A DNA stretch of 64,000 nucleotides from Symsagittifera roscoffensis. Taxonomy: Eukaryota > Xenacoelomorpha > Acoela > Convolutidae. Positions within the stretch are counted from its first letter, which is position 1. The number at the start of each line of letters is the position of its first letter. The stretch is taken from NCBI RefSeq assembly GCF_963678635.1, contig NC_087070.1, positions 17,829,318 through 17,893,317 of the forward strand, read 5' to 3'. The position numbers and the translations under genes were made by a program. Of this stretch, positions 40,968 to 52,733 are shown in pieces. The notes beneath the pieces were generated by a model, which was given only the letters and a program-made list of their open reading frames with translations, had not been told where the DNA came from and did not search any database.

Positions 40968-43133
40968 ATGCAGAAAGAGGGAAGGTTATATCTGAACAAG
41001 GACGGGATCGTGGCTTGCAAGAAAAGAGAAGAAGACAAAGTCCTGTACAAGTATAACGCGATAGTGTTGCCGCAACTTTATCAGACAGAACTTTTGTTCA
41101 GGTCGCATGATCAGATGGGCCACCAGGGGATCGACAAAGTATATCAGAGGATCCTAAAGCGCTTTGAGTTGCCTGGAATGAAAAAGGCATGTGAGAAGTG
41201 GAAAACAGCGTGTCTGTCATGCCAACCGGTCAAGGATCCAAGGAAATTTCCTTTACAATCGATCGAGTCGTCTGAATTCAACGAGGTGGTGCAGATAGAT
41301 CACCAAATGATATGCATGACAGACAGTGGTTTTCATCAAGTCTTGGACATGATAGATCACTTCACGAAGTATGCAGAGGCCGTGCCTTGCATAACTGCCT
41401 CAGCGGAAGAGACGTACGACCACCTGATCAATACGTGGATAGTGAGACATGGTTGTCCGATGACTTTTCAATCGGATAACGGAACAGCTTTTGTAGGAGA
41501 ACTCAAGAAAGAACTAATGAGACGTTCACAGGTCGCTCAAGCTCACTCCACGACATACCATCCCCAGACGAATGGCTTAGTGAAAAGGCAGAATCGAACG
41601 TTAGTGTCGATGCTGAGGGTATATTGTTCCAGGTACATGACCGATTGGGACAGATACCTTCCACAGGTGATGGTAGCTTACAATAGCACGCAACACTCCA
41701 CCACCGGAGTTAGTCCACACAAGATGCTAACCGGACAAGAGAAGTCTTTGCCCTTGACCTTTTTCTACCCAGAGTATGAGCGAAAAAAAATGTCTCCACA
41801 GGTCTACGTGAGGGATGTGATTAGACGTCAGCAAGAGTTGAACGACTTGTGTAGACGAAAAACTCAGCAAGCACAGGCAAGGCAGATGAAAAGATTCGAC
41901 AAGAGAGCAGCTGGTAAAAAAGCTTACTCGGTAGGAGACTACGTATGGGTGTTTCAGAACTTTATATCACCGAAAGGAACGAAAAAGCTCCTAAAAAGGT
42001 GGTGTGGACCCTTCATGACTACGGAAGTGCACCGTAAGGGATGCTTTTATAGACTGAGTACTGGCCGAGCCGCTCATTACGAAAACGTTAAGCCACACAA
42101 CCCATCGACAGAAGATTGGTGTATAGCTGCAGACATGGAGAAGGGGGGTTTCTTGATGATGGACCCTGTCTGTGAGGTCAACGAGAAGGTCACCAGGGAA
42201 AAGAACGATGGGAATGATGTCGTAGAGGAAGGAACAAGTCCACCATTGGACCTGGATCCAAACGAGGTGATTGAAGCGAATGAAGAAACCTTACCCTACG
42301 CAGAGGAAGACTGGCAAGACCCTGAACAAGGTGAGGTTCCCAAGAATTTGGAACCGGATCTTCCGTTCACGATACAGACTCCTCAGAATGACAGGACAAG
42401 ATCTAAGAAGAAATATAACGCTTACGGTGACGACTTTTTAGTAGACAGGATAGATCTAAAGAAGATAGTGGAAGAAGTAGTAGGTCTAGAATGTATAGCT
42501 GTGTCACAGGACATTGACATAGTCGATGATCACGACGAGGAATGGATCGAGGACCGGTCAAAACCCGAGGTAGAATTCGACGACGAGCAACAGCAATCCT
42601 TTGAACAAGAGTTGACGAATCTGCGTGTCTTGGAGTGGTTGAACGAAATGACGTCGGACCGAAAGGAGACCAGTGTCACGATTCAAGATTTAGATCGTAA
42701 AAGCATGAAATACAGGAAAACCGAACGAGAAGATCCTTCCTGGGCTGCCCAGGTAGGGCGACTACTCATTCCGGCTTCCAATCTCGACTTGATATCCGGT
42801 ATGCGATCGACGTGGACATCGATGGATATTTTTGTCCGGGGAGTGGGGGTAGGACTTATCATCACTGAAAATTTATTAATAGAAAAATTGAGAATAGCAA
42901 GAGAAACAGGGGAGTTAGAAGCAGAAACAGGCGAGGACCCTAAGAAACCGGACATAGGGAGGGTAGTTAAGTCATATTTTAACTTACCAAATGAATATTC
43001 AAGTAGCATAATACTAACAGACAGCGATTTCATACTGACAAACAGAACATTTGCGATAGCAATCACAGCAGACATGAGTTTTAAGACAGCGTTAGCAGCA
43101 GATTTTAAGAGAGAATATGAAAACATAGAATAA
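40968..43133 (+). pseudogene. pol: Element B integrase with tail and macro-domain N-terminus, inactive
   Basis: 721 open codons. HHCC finger (HDQMGHQG, CLSC), catalytic D in QIDHQ and QSDNG, but the Glu position reads LVKRQN instead of LVERQN, so the DDE triad is lost. GPF module present (WCGPF). The acidic tail then reads through MDIFVRGVGVG into the first half of the macro domain (LTDSDFILTNRTFAIAITAD) until TAA 43131-43133, where A has a Trp codon. This shows that the macro domain is part of the Pol frame. Confidence 0.88.
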
Positions 43134-44356
43134 AAGCAAAGACCAGGAATAGGGGGCGTAGCAGCCTTGCCCCCGGCGGCATCACAGATACCGGGAAAGT
43201 ATTTATGCTTCCTGGTGACGAGGGCGACGGAGAAGCGGCACGTAGACCCGGAAAAACTAGTCTTGTCCTTGACGAGGCTGAGAGACTCCCTTATGGAAAG
43301 AGAAGTGAAAGAGCTTTCGCTTCAAGTGTACGATCCAAACAGAAGACGACTGCATCCACGGGAGCTGTACGCGCTGATACACGTAATCTTCTGTGATACT
43401 AATATACAAGTATACTTGCATAAAAAATATTACTTAAGTATAGGCTCGGAATGGATCGAGGACCGGTCAAAACCCGAGGTAGAATTCGACGACGAGCAAC
43501 AGCAATCCTTTGAACAAGAGTTGACGAATCTGCGTGTCTTGGAGTGGTTGAACGAAATGACGTCGGACCGAAAGGAGACCAGTGTCACGATTCAAGATTT
43601 AGATCGTAAAAGCATGAAATACAGGAAAACCGAACGAGAAGATCCTTCCTGGGCTGCCCAGGTAGGGCGACTACTCATTCCGGCTTCCAATCTCGACTTG
43701 ATATCCGGTATGCGATCGACGTGGACATCGATGGATATTTTTGTCCGGGGAGTGGGGGTAGGACTTATCATCACTGAAAATTTATTAATAGAAAAATTGA
43801 GAATAGCAAGAGAAACAGGGGAGTTAGAAGCAGAAACAGGCGAGGACCCTAAGAAACCGGACATAGGGAGGGTAGTTAAGTCATATTTTAACTTACCAAA
43901 TGAATATTCAAGTAGCATAATACTAACAGACAGCGATTTCATACTGACAAACAGAACATGTGCGATAGCAATCACAGCAGACATGAGTTTTAAGACAGCG
44001 TTAGCAGCAGATTTTAAGAGAGAATATGAAAACATAGAATAAAAGCAAAGACCAGGAATAGGGGGCGTAGCAGCCTTGCCCCCGGCGGCATCACAGATAC
44101 CGGGAAAGTATTTATGCTTCCTGGTGACGAGGGCGACGGAGAAGCGGCACGTAGACCCGGAAAAACTAGTCTTGTCCTTGACGAGGCTGAGAGACTCCCT
44201 TATGGAAAGAGAAGTGAAAGAGCTTTCGCTTCAAGTGTACGATCCAAACAGAAGACGACTGCATCCACGGGAGCTGTACGCGCTGATACACGTAATCTTC
44301 TGTGATACTAATATACAAGTATACTTGCATAAAAAATATTACTTAAGTATAGGCTG
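42539..44356 (+). repeat. 909-bp in-frame tandem duplication in B
   Basis: The segment 42539-43447 is repeated at 43448-44356 with an offset of exactly 909 bases. The copies are almost identical; one difference is TTT/TGT in NRT(F/C)AIAI near 43050/43959. It covers the integrase tail and the whole macro domain. As 909 is a multiple of three, the reading frame crosses the join. It is either a recent duplication or an assembly artefact. Confidence 0.95.
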
Positions 44357-44357
44357 A
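43167..44357 (+). pseudogene. Element B macro-domain C-terminal halves, duplicated
   Basis: Frame 43167-44042 begins with the second half of the macro domain (ASQIPGKYLCFLVTRAT, then IHVIFCDTNIQVYL). It then runs through the duplication into a second copy of the integrase tail and macro N-terminus, stopping at the same TAA. 44076-44357 is the second C-terminal half and ends at TGA. The features match A's macro segment. Confidence 0.75.
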
Positions 44358-44750
44358 GTTCAGGTGGCAGGCAAGAGGGTGTCAGACAAAAAAAAATGTG
44401 TAGTGTGTGATACGTGTGTTATGGTATGTTATGTGTTATGTTATTAAGAAATAGGGGTCAGAAGGAGCTAGTGACCATGAACAATTGAATGACGATCTTA
44501 GGAATAGATCCAAAATTTGGACTGTCTAATTTTAGGTCGAATTCCAAACTTTTAGAGACTGATTGATTTTTAATAAATTTTAGGGTCAAAATCTTTTTAT
44601 CTGACTGTTTTAAATAAATTTTAATACAAAATTAGTGTAAAATTGACAAATGTGCTATTCGTGACCTCTTTTCTAGATCCTGATTGATCATTTAATCACT
44701 CACTTGAGTTCAAATTATTGAATCAATAATCAAGTCAAACCCGAAAGAGA
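44358..44750 (+). other. Gap before ORF3 in B, with candidate 3' splice site
   Basis: No gene. CCTCTTTTCTAG (44665-44676) followed by ATCCTGATTGATC matches the site in A and lies 75 bases before the ORF3 ATG. Confidence 0.5.
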
Positions 44751-45399
44751 ATGGATAATTTCAACTTGGATGAATTGATGGACCTGGCAGAGGCACATGT
44801 AGGACCGATGGTAGATGCGATCTATCGTCGGCTAATGAATTGAGACTTCGCTCTGGAGGACCCAGAGGTAGTCATGTTGCTGACCGCCTTGATAAACATC
44901 TTGGGCATGACAACCGTGGGGACCGTCCCACGGAAGTCCTTTTGATGGCAACATACGGAGAAAGAGGAGTGCTAGACCCCCCGAACAAGAGAGTGATTAG
45001 GTGGAGAAACGGGGCTCTCTCAGGTAGTGACTTGGAGAACGAGCCTGGATTGGGAAGTTCAAGGACCTACCAACCAGGTGAGATGCCTTGCCCACCAAGC
45101 CTAAGCCTGGACTGAGAAGAATGCATCAGGAAATGAACAGCGAGACTGCCTCGTCTAGTTCACCACTGAGAGTAGCTGTGCCACCAAAGAGGGCGAGAGT
45201 AGAAGAAGAAGTTCAAACGAACGAAACCATGCAAGATATAGATGAGATGAAAGATGAGCTGGAGACGACTAGAAGGGAGCTGGACGAGATGACCAAGACC
45301 ATGCTCACAATAGAAGAAGATAGGGATATGTGGAGGAAGTTGTTTGAAGACTGCACCAAGAAGCCGAGTGAAGAGATAGAGCGCTTGAGGCGAGAGTAA
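44751..45399 (+). pseudogene. Element B ORF3, frameshifted
   Basis: ATG 44751 (MDNFNLDELM) is followed by an in-frame TGA near 44841, and further pieces in other phases at 44840-45115 and 45088-45399. Shared with A: RPTEVLLM, RWRNG, LGEMP-like GEMPCP, the basic PPKRARV and a charged coiled-coil end. Ends TAA 45397-45399. Confidence 0.65.
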
Positions 45400-45684
45400 A
45401 AGCAGCGATCGGAGCGTCTGTCGTTAACGGCAGCCGTGGAAAAAGTGATACCTACAAGGGATATTCCTCGTGGGCAGTCCCCGATGGAACTCTTGACTTC
45501 TCGAGAAATGAGTCAGACTACAGAAACGTGACTCCCGGCTGCAACTGGTTGAGTGACAATCCCGGATCCGAGTGATACCGTAGGTAACCCAGTCGTAGAA
45601 CAGACGATGAGGAAGCTGATAGAGACAGCTGGACGACTAGTGGCCAACAGGAATGCGCCAGGTTCCGGTGTTCGCGCTTAAATG
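45400..45684 (+). pseudogene. Start of ORF4 in B, cut by the BEL/Pao insertion
   Basis: By position this is the N-terminal part of the hydrolase protein before block I. Frames are short and broken. The BEL/Pao LTR begins at 45685 and the hydrolase resumes after 54960. I could not find a matching target duplication beside the two LTRs. Confidence 0.5.
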
Positions 45685-45965
45685 TGACGTCATTATAGCG
45701 CGAAAGTGAAAATGCTAAAATTAGATTTTCTTAGACAAAAGGCCTTGAAAACTACTGGTTTGTCCGATTAAGGTCAGTTTGCCATCAAAAACGCTTATAG
45801 ATTTTTGAGATTGTTGAAAACCGTATTGCTAAAATGTTAACCGAAAAATGTTTAACTAATTGTTTTCAGATGTTACTTTTTCTTCATATTATCTGTTTAA
45901 ATTGCCGATAGTTTAAAGATGTTGAACCAGGATTTTTAGATCTTACAGGATACGAGAGTGCGGCA
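45685..45965 (+). repeat. 5' LTR of the BEL/Pao element
   Basis: 281 bp, TGACGTCATT to GTGCGGCA, highly similar to 54685-54960. It has the TG...CA ends expected of an LTR. Confidence 0.9.
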
Positions 45966-45970
45966 CATTT

Positions 45971-46030
45971 TGGTCCGCCGACCCGGACCCGAACCAGGGA
46001 CCTAAGAATTTTGGTCCGCCAACCCGGACA
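45971..46030 (+). promoter_or_regulatory. Primer-binding site of the BEL/Pao element, duplicated
   Basis: TGGTCCGCCGACCCGGAC starts 5 bases after the LTR. A near copy (ATTTTGGTCCGCCAACCCGG) follows about 40 bases on. The first is the likely site; I cannot name the tRNA. Confidence 0.55.
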
Positions 46031-46074
46031 TTAGATATTCCGGACAATATTCGTGAACAATTTTTCAAAGACGA

Positions 46075-46430
46075 CACAATTGGCCGAAAGTGTCCAATAA
46101 GCCGATAATTGTCGAAACACAACCCAATTGGCTGAAAGGGACCAATTAGCCGAAAGTTGCCCAAAATTATCCCAATTGGCCGAAAGTGTCCCATTATCCG
46201 ATATTTGTCCAAACACGACCCGATTGGCCGAAATTGTTCAATTAGCCGAAAGTGGCCCGAAACTGCCGAATTGGTCAAAAGTGTCCAACTAGCCAAAACT
46301 TACCAGAAGGTGACCAATTGGCCGAAACGACCCAATTGACTAAAACGACCCGATTGGCCGAAACGACCTGATTGGCCGAAACGACCCGATTGGCCAAAAC
46401 GACCCATATAGTCGAAACGTCCCAGTTAGA
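46075..46430. repeat. Degenerate 18-bp repeat in the BEL/Pao leader
   Basis: Many units like GACCCGATTGGCCGAAAC and CCAATTAGCCGAAAGTG, most regular at 46325-46400. Open frames on either strand here are repeat artefacts. Confidence 0.8.
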
Positions 46431-47242
46431 AGAAGGGGAGGCCTTTTCAGGTATCCTGATTGTGGATTGTGGACATCCATTTTTTCTCAACACCCGAATT
46501 TTGGATTCTACCGGTGAACGCCTCTACAAAACATGTAAGCCTAAAAAACCAAAACTTTATTTATTTGAGCTAACTTGCTGTTTTGATGCTTTAAATTCTG
46601 ATACGATGTTTTTTGATGGCAAAATTGTAACCCCCAAATTTTCTCGACAGCAAAACCTGATCAGAAATTTTTCTGTGGGTTTAGGAAGAAACCGGCCTCT
46701 CAAACGTTAATTACGTTATCCTATCACCGTGTTTGTAAGCTCAACACCGTATTTTTGATTTTTTTTTTCAAAAATTTTAAAGTTTTGCAAATTATTCAGC
46801 AAAGCGCCTATTTTCATAATAATTTAACTAAAACGACCGAGTCGAGTTTTTTGCCAAAATTTTGGACTTTTTAGAAACAAAAACTCAAATTTTTGCAAAC
46901 TAATCAGGTTACTGGTGGAATTTGAACCGTTTGGTGAAAACGTGGAAAAATTTTTCGAAAAAAAAATTTTCGGAAAAAAGAAAATTTTGGAAAATTTTCG
47001 GAAAAAAAAATCCGAAATTTTCGAAAAAAAAGTTCTGGAAAAACGCCGTGTTTATTCATGAAACGTGGTGCAGCTAACTAAACTAGTTCAATTGGATAAA
47101 AGTAGCCGTAGTCGAGACTCGTAGTGTATTATCAAGCAAATCGTCTTACCTTTTGCTACAACCTTGTTAGCTCTGGGTGTTGCGGGAGGTCAGGTCGCGG
47201 TTTGCTTGATTCCCTTCCTCTAAAGTTGATTTAATTCACTAA
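46431..47242. other. BEL/Pao leader, no gene seen
   Basis: AT-rich sequence with A/T runs. One open frame (46372-46710) has no recognisable family and no supporting context. Confidence 0.5.
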
Positions 47243-47851
47243 ATGTTCATACAAGCTGCTAGCTTGTTGCACCACGCTTTGAAAATACTTTCCCCCGCTT
47301 CGCAAAAGCGTGTATCTCAATCGTGCTTAGCCAATCCCGGGTTAAGTTTCAACCATAACGCAGTAAACGTCCGTAAAACTTGTCAGTATCAACTTGATCA
47401 CTATCTCTTAAACCGAACCGACATTTTTATTTGGCACGACGCCGTTAATAACTCTTTAGTCGACACCGTAGTAATAACATTAACGCACTAAATCCTAACC
47501 AACTTAAGAAGATTCTTTTAAACTATAAACGTAACATTTATGCAATCGTTTACTGTAAACGTGTAGGCACGGAAGATAAATATAGTAGGTTGAAAGAGTC
47601 AGGTATATTAGTTATTAATATAGTGACAGACCTGATATCTAGAAGGAAGTAGAACCTCACTGAGTTAGGGCAAAAGTACTTAGAACTAAATCAGGATCCC
47701 TCTCTAGAACTGAAAACGTTTACGATCCTTAGGCGTTATAGCAAGAATTTGAAGTACATTAGTTCAAAGAAAAATACTCCTAAGCCAGGAAAACGCAAGC
47801 GGCAAGCTAATCGAAACAGAAGAAATGCTAAGCAGCAACTAGCAGTTAAAT
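47243..47851 (+). pseudogene. Small unknown ORF upstream of BEL/Pao gag, broken by stops
   Basis: Frame 47243-47491 (IFIWHDAVNNSL near its end) and, in another phase, NIYAIVYCKRVGT followed after a TAG by a Lys/Arg-rich C-terminus (about 47790-47840). The pieces look like one old protein of about 200 residues. No family identified; a link to the BEL/Pao element is inferred only from position. Confidence 0.4.
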
Positions 47852-48006
47852 AAAGTGCTTCTCTAATGTGTGATATTGTTTAATGAGTCATAATATAATT
47901 TATTGATACTAAAGTTAAGGTCTTAAAATAATGATTCCGTTTTTTTTCTGTCAAACTGAGTAGTTGAGCGGTTGAGTAGAAAAGAACAAGTTTAAAAGTA
48001 ATCAAA

Positions 48007-49299
48007 ATGACAGAACAAATTGGGTTAAAATATCGACGATTGATGAATGGTCGAACATCACTAGAAAATGAGCTTTCCGTAGTTCACAGTCGCATAACTG
48101 AAAGTTTAGAGGGACCAATTCGGAAAACAAAAATATACACCTTAATTGTATCTTGCAAGAGTATTCTTGAAAAAACCTTAGCTAAAAACGATGAACTTGT
48201 GATATTAGCTAATAAAACCGATAAACCTAGCAAATTATTAACGGAATTGGCTGCATGGTGGGATAGGATAGCTAAAGTTAACGATGAAGTAGCTGGTAAG
48301 GCTCGCGCTCATATGGAATCTAATCAAGCTTCAAAGGTCTGCGTCAGTGGAACTAGTAGATTAAAAGTTTCATCAAAATCGGCAAAATCCGGGTCGAGTA
48401 AGCAAAGCTCAATGAAATCATTGACCCCGAGTCAGCGCCGCAAAGAACTGCTCCTAGCGAAGATGAAGCAAGAAGAGTTGGAAAAACAACATGAAGCAAC
48501 CTTAAGACTAAAACAACAGGAAGCCATCATCAATGAGCAACAGCATCTGATTGAGATGGAACGAAAACAACAAGAAATTAAAATTGAAATTGACCGTAGA
48601 GAGCAAGAATATCATTTACGAATCGAAAGAAGTCGGCTTGAAATGGAACGATTAAGCGAAGGAAATCGTATTTAAGTAGCTGAAGCAAAAATGGTTGAAA
48701 CTGAAAACCTCGAAGAGTCTGAAATAGGTCAGCATCTCGAGCTGGCGTCTTCAGTTGATCGTCGTTCTGACAGGGTAAACGATTGGGTTGATCATGCATT
48801 AGAAAACCAAAAAGGACCCGAAGTAGTTCCGTCTTCTTCAAAGTTTGAAACCTGTATAAATATAGAAAGTGGTTCACATCAACACAGAAATATGTCCACA
48901 GCGGGAGCTTCACCTCGGCGATCATTGCCGAATCAGACTTTTGATTGTGATCAACAATGTTATCCCTACCAACCAACCGTCTCCTCCAGCGATGGCGATG
49001 GAATCAAGCACGCTGTATCCACTAATCCTGAGCACGAAACGCAGTCATTGCTTATTTTAAATAACGCTACACTTTGCGAAACCAATACATTGTCATTTTT
49101 TAACCCAGCTGTAACAGCAGCTACCAATACTCCGCTATGCTGTTACTTCTCTGTACCTCATCCTTCGTCTTCCATTCAACATATCGCCGTCAACATTTTT
49201 AATAACGATTCTCGAGTTGTTGGAAACATGCCTACCATCTCCAATCAATACTCTGGATACACCCCCATGCCATTTTGTCACAAACACCTGCGAAATTAA
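48007..49299 (+). pseudogene. gag: BEL/Pao gag N-terminal part, one in-frame stop
   Basis: ATG 48007 (MTEQIGLKYRRLMNGRTSL) begins a helical protein with a long Gln/Glu/Lys-rich coiled coil (about 48440-48660). A TAA at 48673-48675 breaks it, then the same phase is open to 49299 with a Ser/Asn-rich section. This fits the N-terminal half of Pao-type Gag. Confidence 0.7.
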
Positions 49300-49861
49300 T
49301 CTGCAGAAATCAACACTTGCTATCACATAACGTGTATAGCATCCCTGCTTCAGTGAACAATCCGTTTAGCGGACAGTCTGCCGTTATTAGTCAGCCCAAT
49401 GTGCCACTTAGGTCCCAGTAGACACCCGCAGTCTCCCAATGTATCACTGGGGTAACAAGTGATGGTAACACGAACCCATCAGTTGGTGTTTTTCATCCGT
49501 AACGCCAATATCTCAGCATCGATTCCCGCACGTATCAAGTGGTGGTACCGTATACTATGGGTTTCCCAATCACGACCCATCAGCTGAAAACATTTACATA
49601 TATCAGCAGCAACCATTTGCAGCTGATCCTAGCAATACATTGACGTCGTTGCAACCAGCTCCCCAACAGCAAGCCGTGACACTGAATGACTTAGTCCAAG
49701 CTCTGTCAGTCTCAAAGAAGGATCCCCTTCCAGAATAGAAGCTGGCCCAGTACGATGGCAACCCGCTCCAATGGCATGAATGGTTTGGCCAATTTTGCAG
49801 TACTGTAGAGGCAGCGTCCCTAAGCGATGATGTGAAGTTAACTTATTAAAAAACCTTAGTC
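49300..49861 (+). pseudogene. BEL/Pao gag middle part, degraded
   Basis: Low-complexity, Pro/Ser/Gln-rich coding remnants in several phases, ending with the conserved start of the Pao capsid region (LAQYDGNPLQWHEWFGQF near 49745). Stops at about 49736 and 49846. Confidence 0.6.
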
Positions 49862-52102
49862 ATGGGAAAAGCTAAGTCAGCCATAGCAGAGTTCGCATAC
49901 AGTGGAAGAATGTATAAGGATGCTCTGAAAACTCTAGAAAGAAAGTTTGGCCAGCCACAAAACGTAATTACGGCTCACCTTGATAAATTGTCCAGTTTCC
50001 CGCAGCTTCGAATGCACAACTATGAGAACATCATTAGCTTCTCGATGACCATTTCAAGCCTAGTGGCTGTCTTTAGGTCTCTTGATTATGAAGAAGATTT
50101 GAAAAGCGTCTCTTTGTTAAATCAAGCTCTTTCAAAAATTCCACCAAACATGAGAGAATCGTGGTCACTTTTTGTCGTGAAACGTAGTTGGTCACACCCC
50201 AACCTAATTGACTTTAACAATTGGTTAAAAGATAAAGCAGAAGCTCATGAGCAAATGAAAAATAAGCCCGGAAAGCCCAAAGTCGAAGAGCTATCCAAAA
50301 CTAAAGCTGTAACGAGAGTTTTTGCCTCAACAAGTACAGTTGAGAAAAAGTTTGAATATCCTTCTTGTATCCTCTGCAAGGGGAAACATGCCTTGTGGAA
50401 GTGCTCTGTGTTTAAGGAGAAAACCCCAACACAACGTGTGAAATTCTCTGCGATAAACAAATTGTGCTTCTCCTGTTTACAAGGGAATCACGCATTCCGG
50501 CAATGTCCCAGAGCGAAGAACTGCACCAAAACAGGTTGCACTAGCACCCGTAGTGTACTTCTTCATGGTGCTGAACGTGTTTTTCCTAGTCGAAATCCGG
50601 ACAAAAATGATAGCCATATAAGACCCAACGCTGGTCAAACAAGATCTAATGCAGAGCCGGATAAAACGAGCACAAACGCTGATCGAAAATCATTCAGCAA
50701 GAATATACCAAACGCAAGTTCGAATCATGCAGACATTAATCCCGTTCCGTTGGATGTAAGTTGCGCAATCTCGAAATACCATTCATCAATCATAACATCG
50801 AAAGGGTTACTGCCCATAATCAAGCTCCAAGTTTCTACCGATTTCCAGAGTGCTGATTGTTTAACATTGTGTGACTCAGCATCTAGTCATTCCTGGATAT
50901 CGGCTAAATTAGTCAACTGTCTGAATCTTTCAGGAAGAGATTTGGATCTCACAGTAAATGGTATTAACACGACGACTGTTGCTAAAACGAAACAAGTTCA
51001 GATGAAGGTATCTTCTAAATTCGATGAATTCGAATACATATTCGCATTAACCGCATTTGTCAAGGATGAACTTAAATTCGGTACCGATACCGTCAACATC
51101 CCTGCATTACAGAGCAAGTATCCGTACCTTGCTTCAATCAAACCAATTGTGTATAGCTATGCCGATGTAGACTTAATAATTGTTCAAGACTCCTTCCATG
51201 CTATTCGGCCTGAGGAGTATTTCAAGAGTGAGGCCGATCCAAACACTTCGCCCGTCGCGGTTCGCCTTCCAATAGGCTGGTTCTTGAGTGGCCCAATGCC
51301 GACATCTACTGGTTTCCTTTCTACTTGTTTCAAGTGCAATATGGATGATACCGAAGTAGCTTGTCAAATCAAACGCTGGTATGAAATAGAGTCATACGGA
51401 GCCTACAAACAGGTCGACTCCCGTTCACCCGAGGACAAAAGGGCGGCTAAAATACTTGATTCCTCCACCGTCTATGATGGATCAAGATACGCTGTAGGTA
51501 TGCTTTGGGCAGAAAAAACTATCATGTTACCAGACAAATACTATTCCTCTTTGGTTCAGTTAAAATCGTTGGAAAAACGTTTAGCGAAAGATCCTCACTT
51601 AAGGGATCAATACTCAAAAATTATCGAAGATGATTTGAGTAAAGGATACGTGATTCAAGTTCCTCCCCATAATTGTCCGAACCGCAGCATACGCGAGTGG
51701 TGTCTTCCTCACCATCCCGCGGTGAACTCAAACAAACCTGGTAAAGTGAGGCGTGTCCTTAACGGAGCGTCTAAATTCCACGGTACGTCATTGAACAAAT
51801 CGTTGCTAGTAGGACCCAACCTACTGCAAAACCTTGTGTTCGTTCTCCTCCGTTTTCGTCAACATCGTTTTGCCGGATCGGCTGACATTGAAGGGATGTT
51901 CCTACAAGTCGGCGTCCATCCAGAGGACAACCATCTCTTCGTTTTCTGTGGCGGGAGGACCCCACAGCCGATGTGGTTGTACACCAGTACACCAGACATA
52001 TCTTTGGAGCGAGAAATTTGTCAACGTGTGCAAATTATGCATTGCAACGGACTGCAATGGATAATCAGGCGTTGTTCCCTGACGCATAGTCCGCAATTCT
52101 AG
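49862..52102 (+). pseudogene. pol: BEL/Pao Gag-protease-RT frame
   Basis: 746 open codons. The Pao capsid region (DUF1759-like: AIAEFAYSGRMYKDALKTLE) is followed by Cys/His knuckles (CILCKGKHALWKC, then CFSCLQGNHAFRQC), an aspartic protease-like domain (LTLCDSASSHSWIS; DSA in place of DTG or DSG) and the Pao RT start (VRRVLNGASKFHGTSLN, then SADIEGMFLQVGV). A frameshift near 51940 destroys the frame before the RT catalytic motif; the correct phase then meets a TAG near 52087. Confidence 0.85.
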
Positions 52103-52113
52103 AGAAATTTTAT

Positions 52114-52733
52114 ATGGACGACTACCTAGACTCCTTTGACGACCCTGATGTTGCATTTAAAAAGAGTCAAGAGTTGATTACTCTGTTAGCTCTAGGTGGT
52201 TTTAAATTAACTAAGTTCATAAGAAACGTAACTAAAATTAATAAAGAGTTAAACCCGCCCCAAAGCGCGCCGCAACAGGAAAGTAAAAATAGTGTAACTT
52301 GTGGGGATAATTTTTCCCATGTTCTTGGTCTGAAGTGGGACCATATCGACGACACTTTGGTCGTAAGCCGTGGTGTCAACCGTGAACTTAAAAAATTCGA
52401 TAACACAGCGAACGGTGTTAAGTTTTGTTTCTTTCGTTTTCGACCCAATTGGTCTCGTAGCGCCCTATACCGTAAGAGCGCGATTATTGTTGAAAGAAAT
52501 CTGGCGCATTCATGGCCAACAACGGGATGATGAGCTACCGTTTGATATCAAGACAAAATTTCTTGCCTGGCACTCTGGTTTGCCACCTCTAGGAAAAATG
52601 AGTATAAAGCGCAGCTAATTCTCCGCACCAGTCGATTGGGATGAGTTACACATGTTCGGTGACAGCTCAGAAGAAGTTTTTTGTGCTGTAGTTTTTCTTC
52701 GCGCCCGTGTGAAAACTTCACTCGAAACACAAG
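52114..52733 (+). pseudogene. pol: BEL/Pao RT palm and connection
   Basis: YMDDYLDSFDD carries the RT catalytic YxDD at about 52114, followed by LLALGGFKLTKF. The frame shifts near 52420 to FVFDPIGLVAPYTVRARLLL, the typical Pao RT-RNase H connection, and stops at 52616-52618. Confidence 0.8.
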
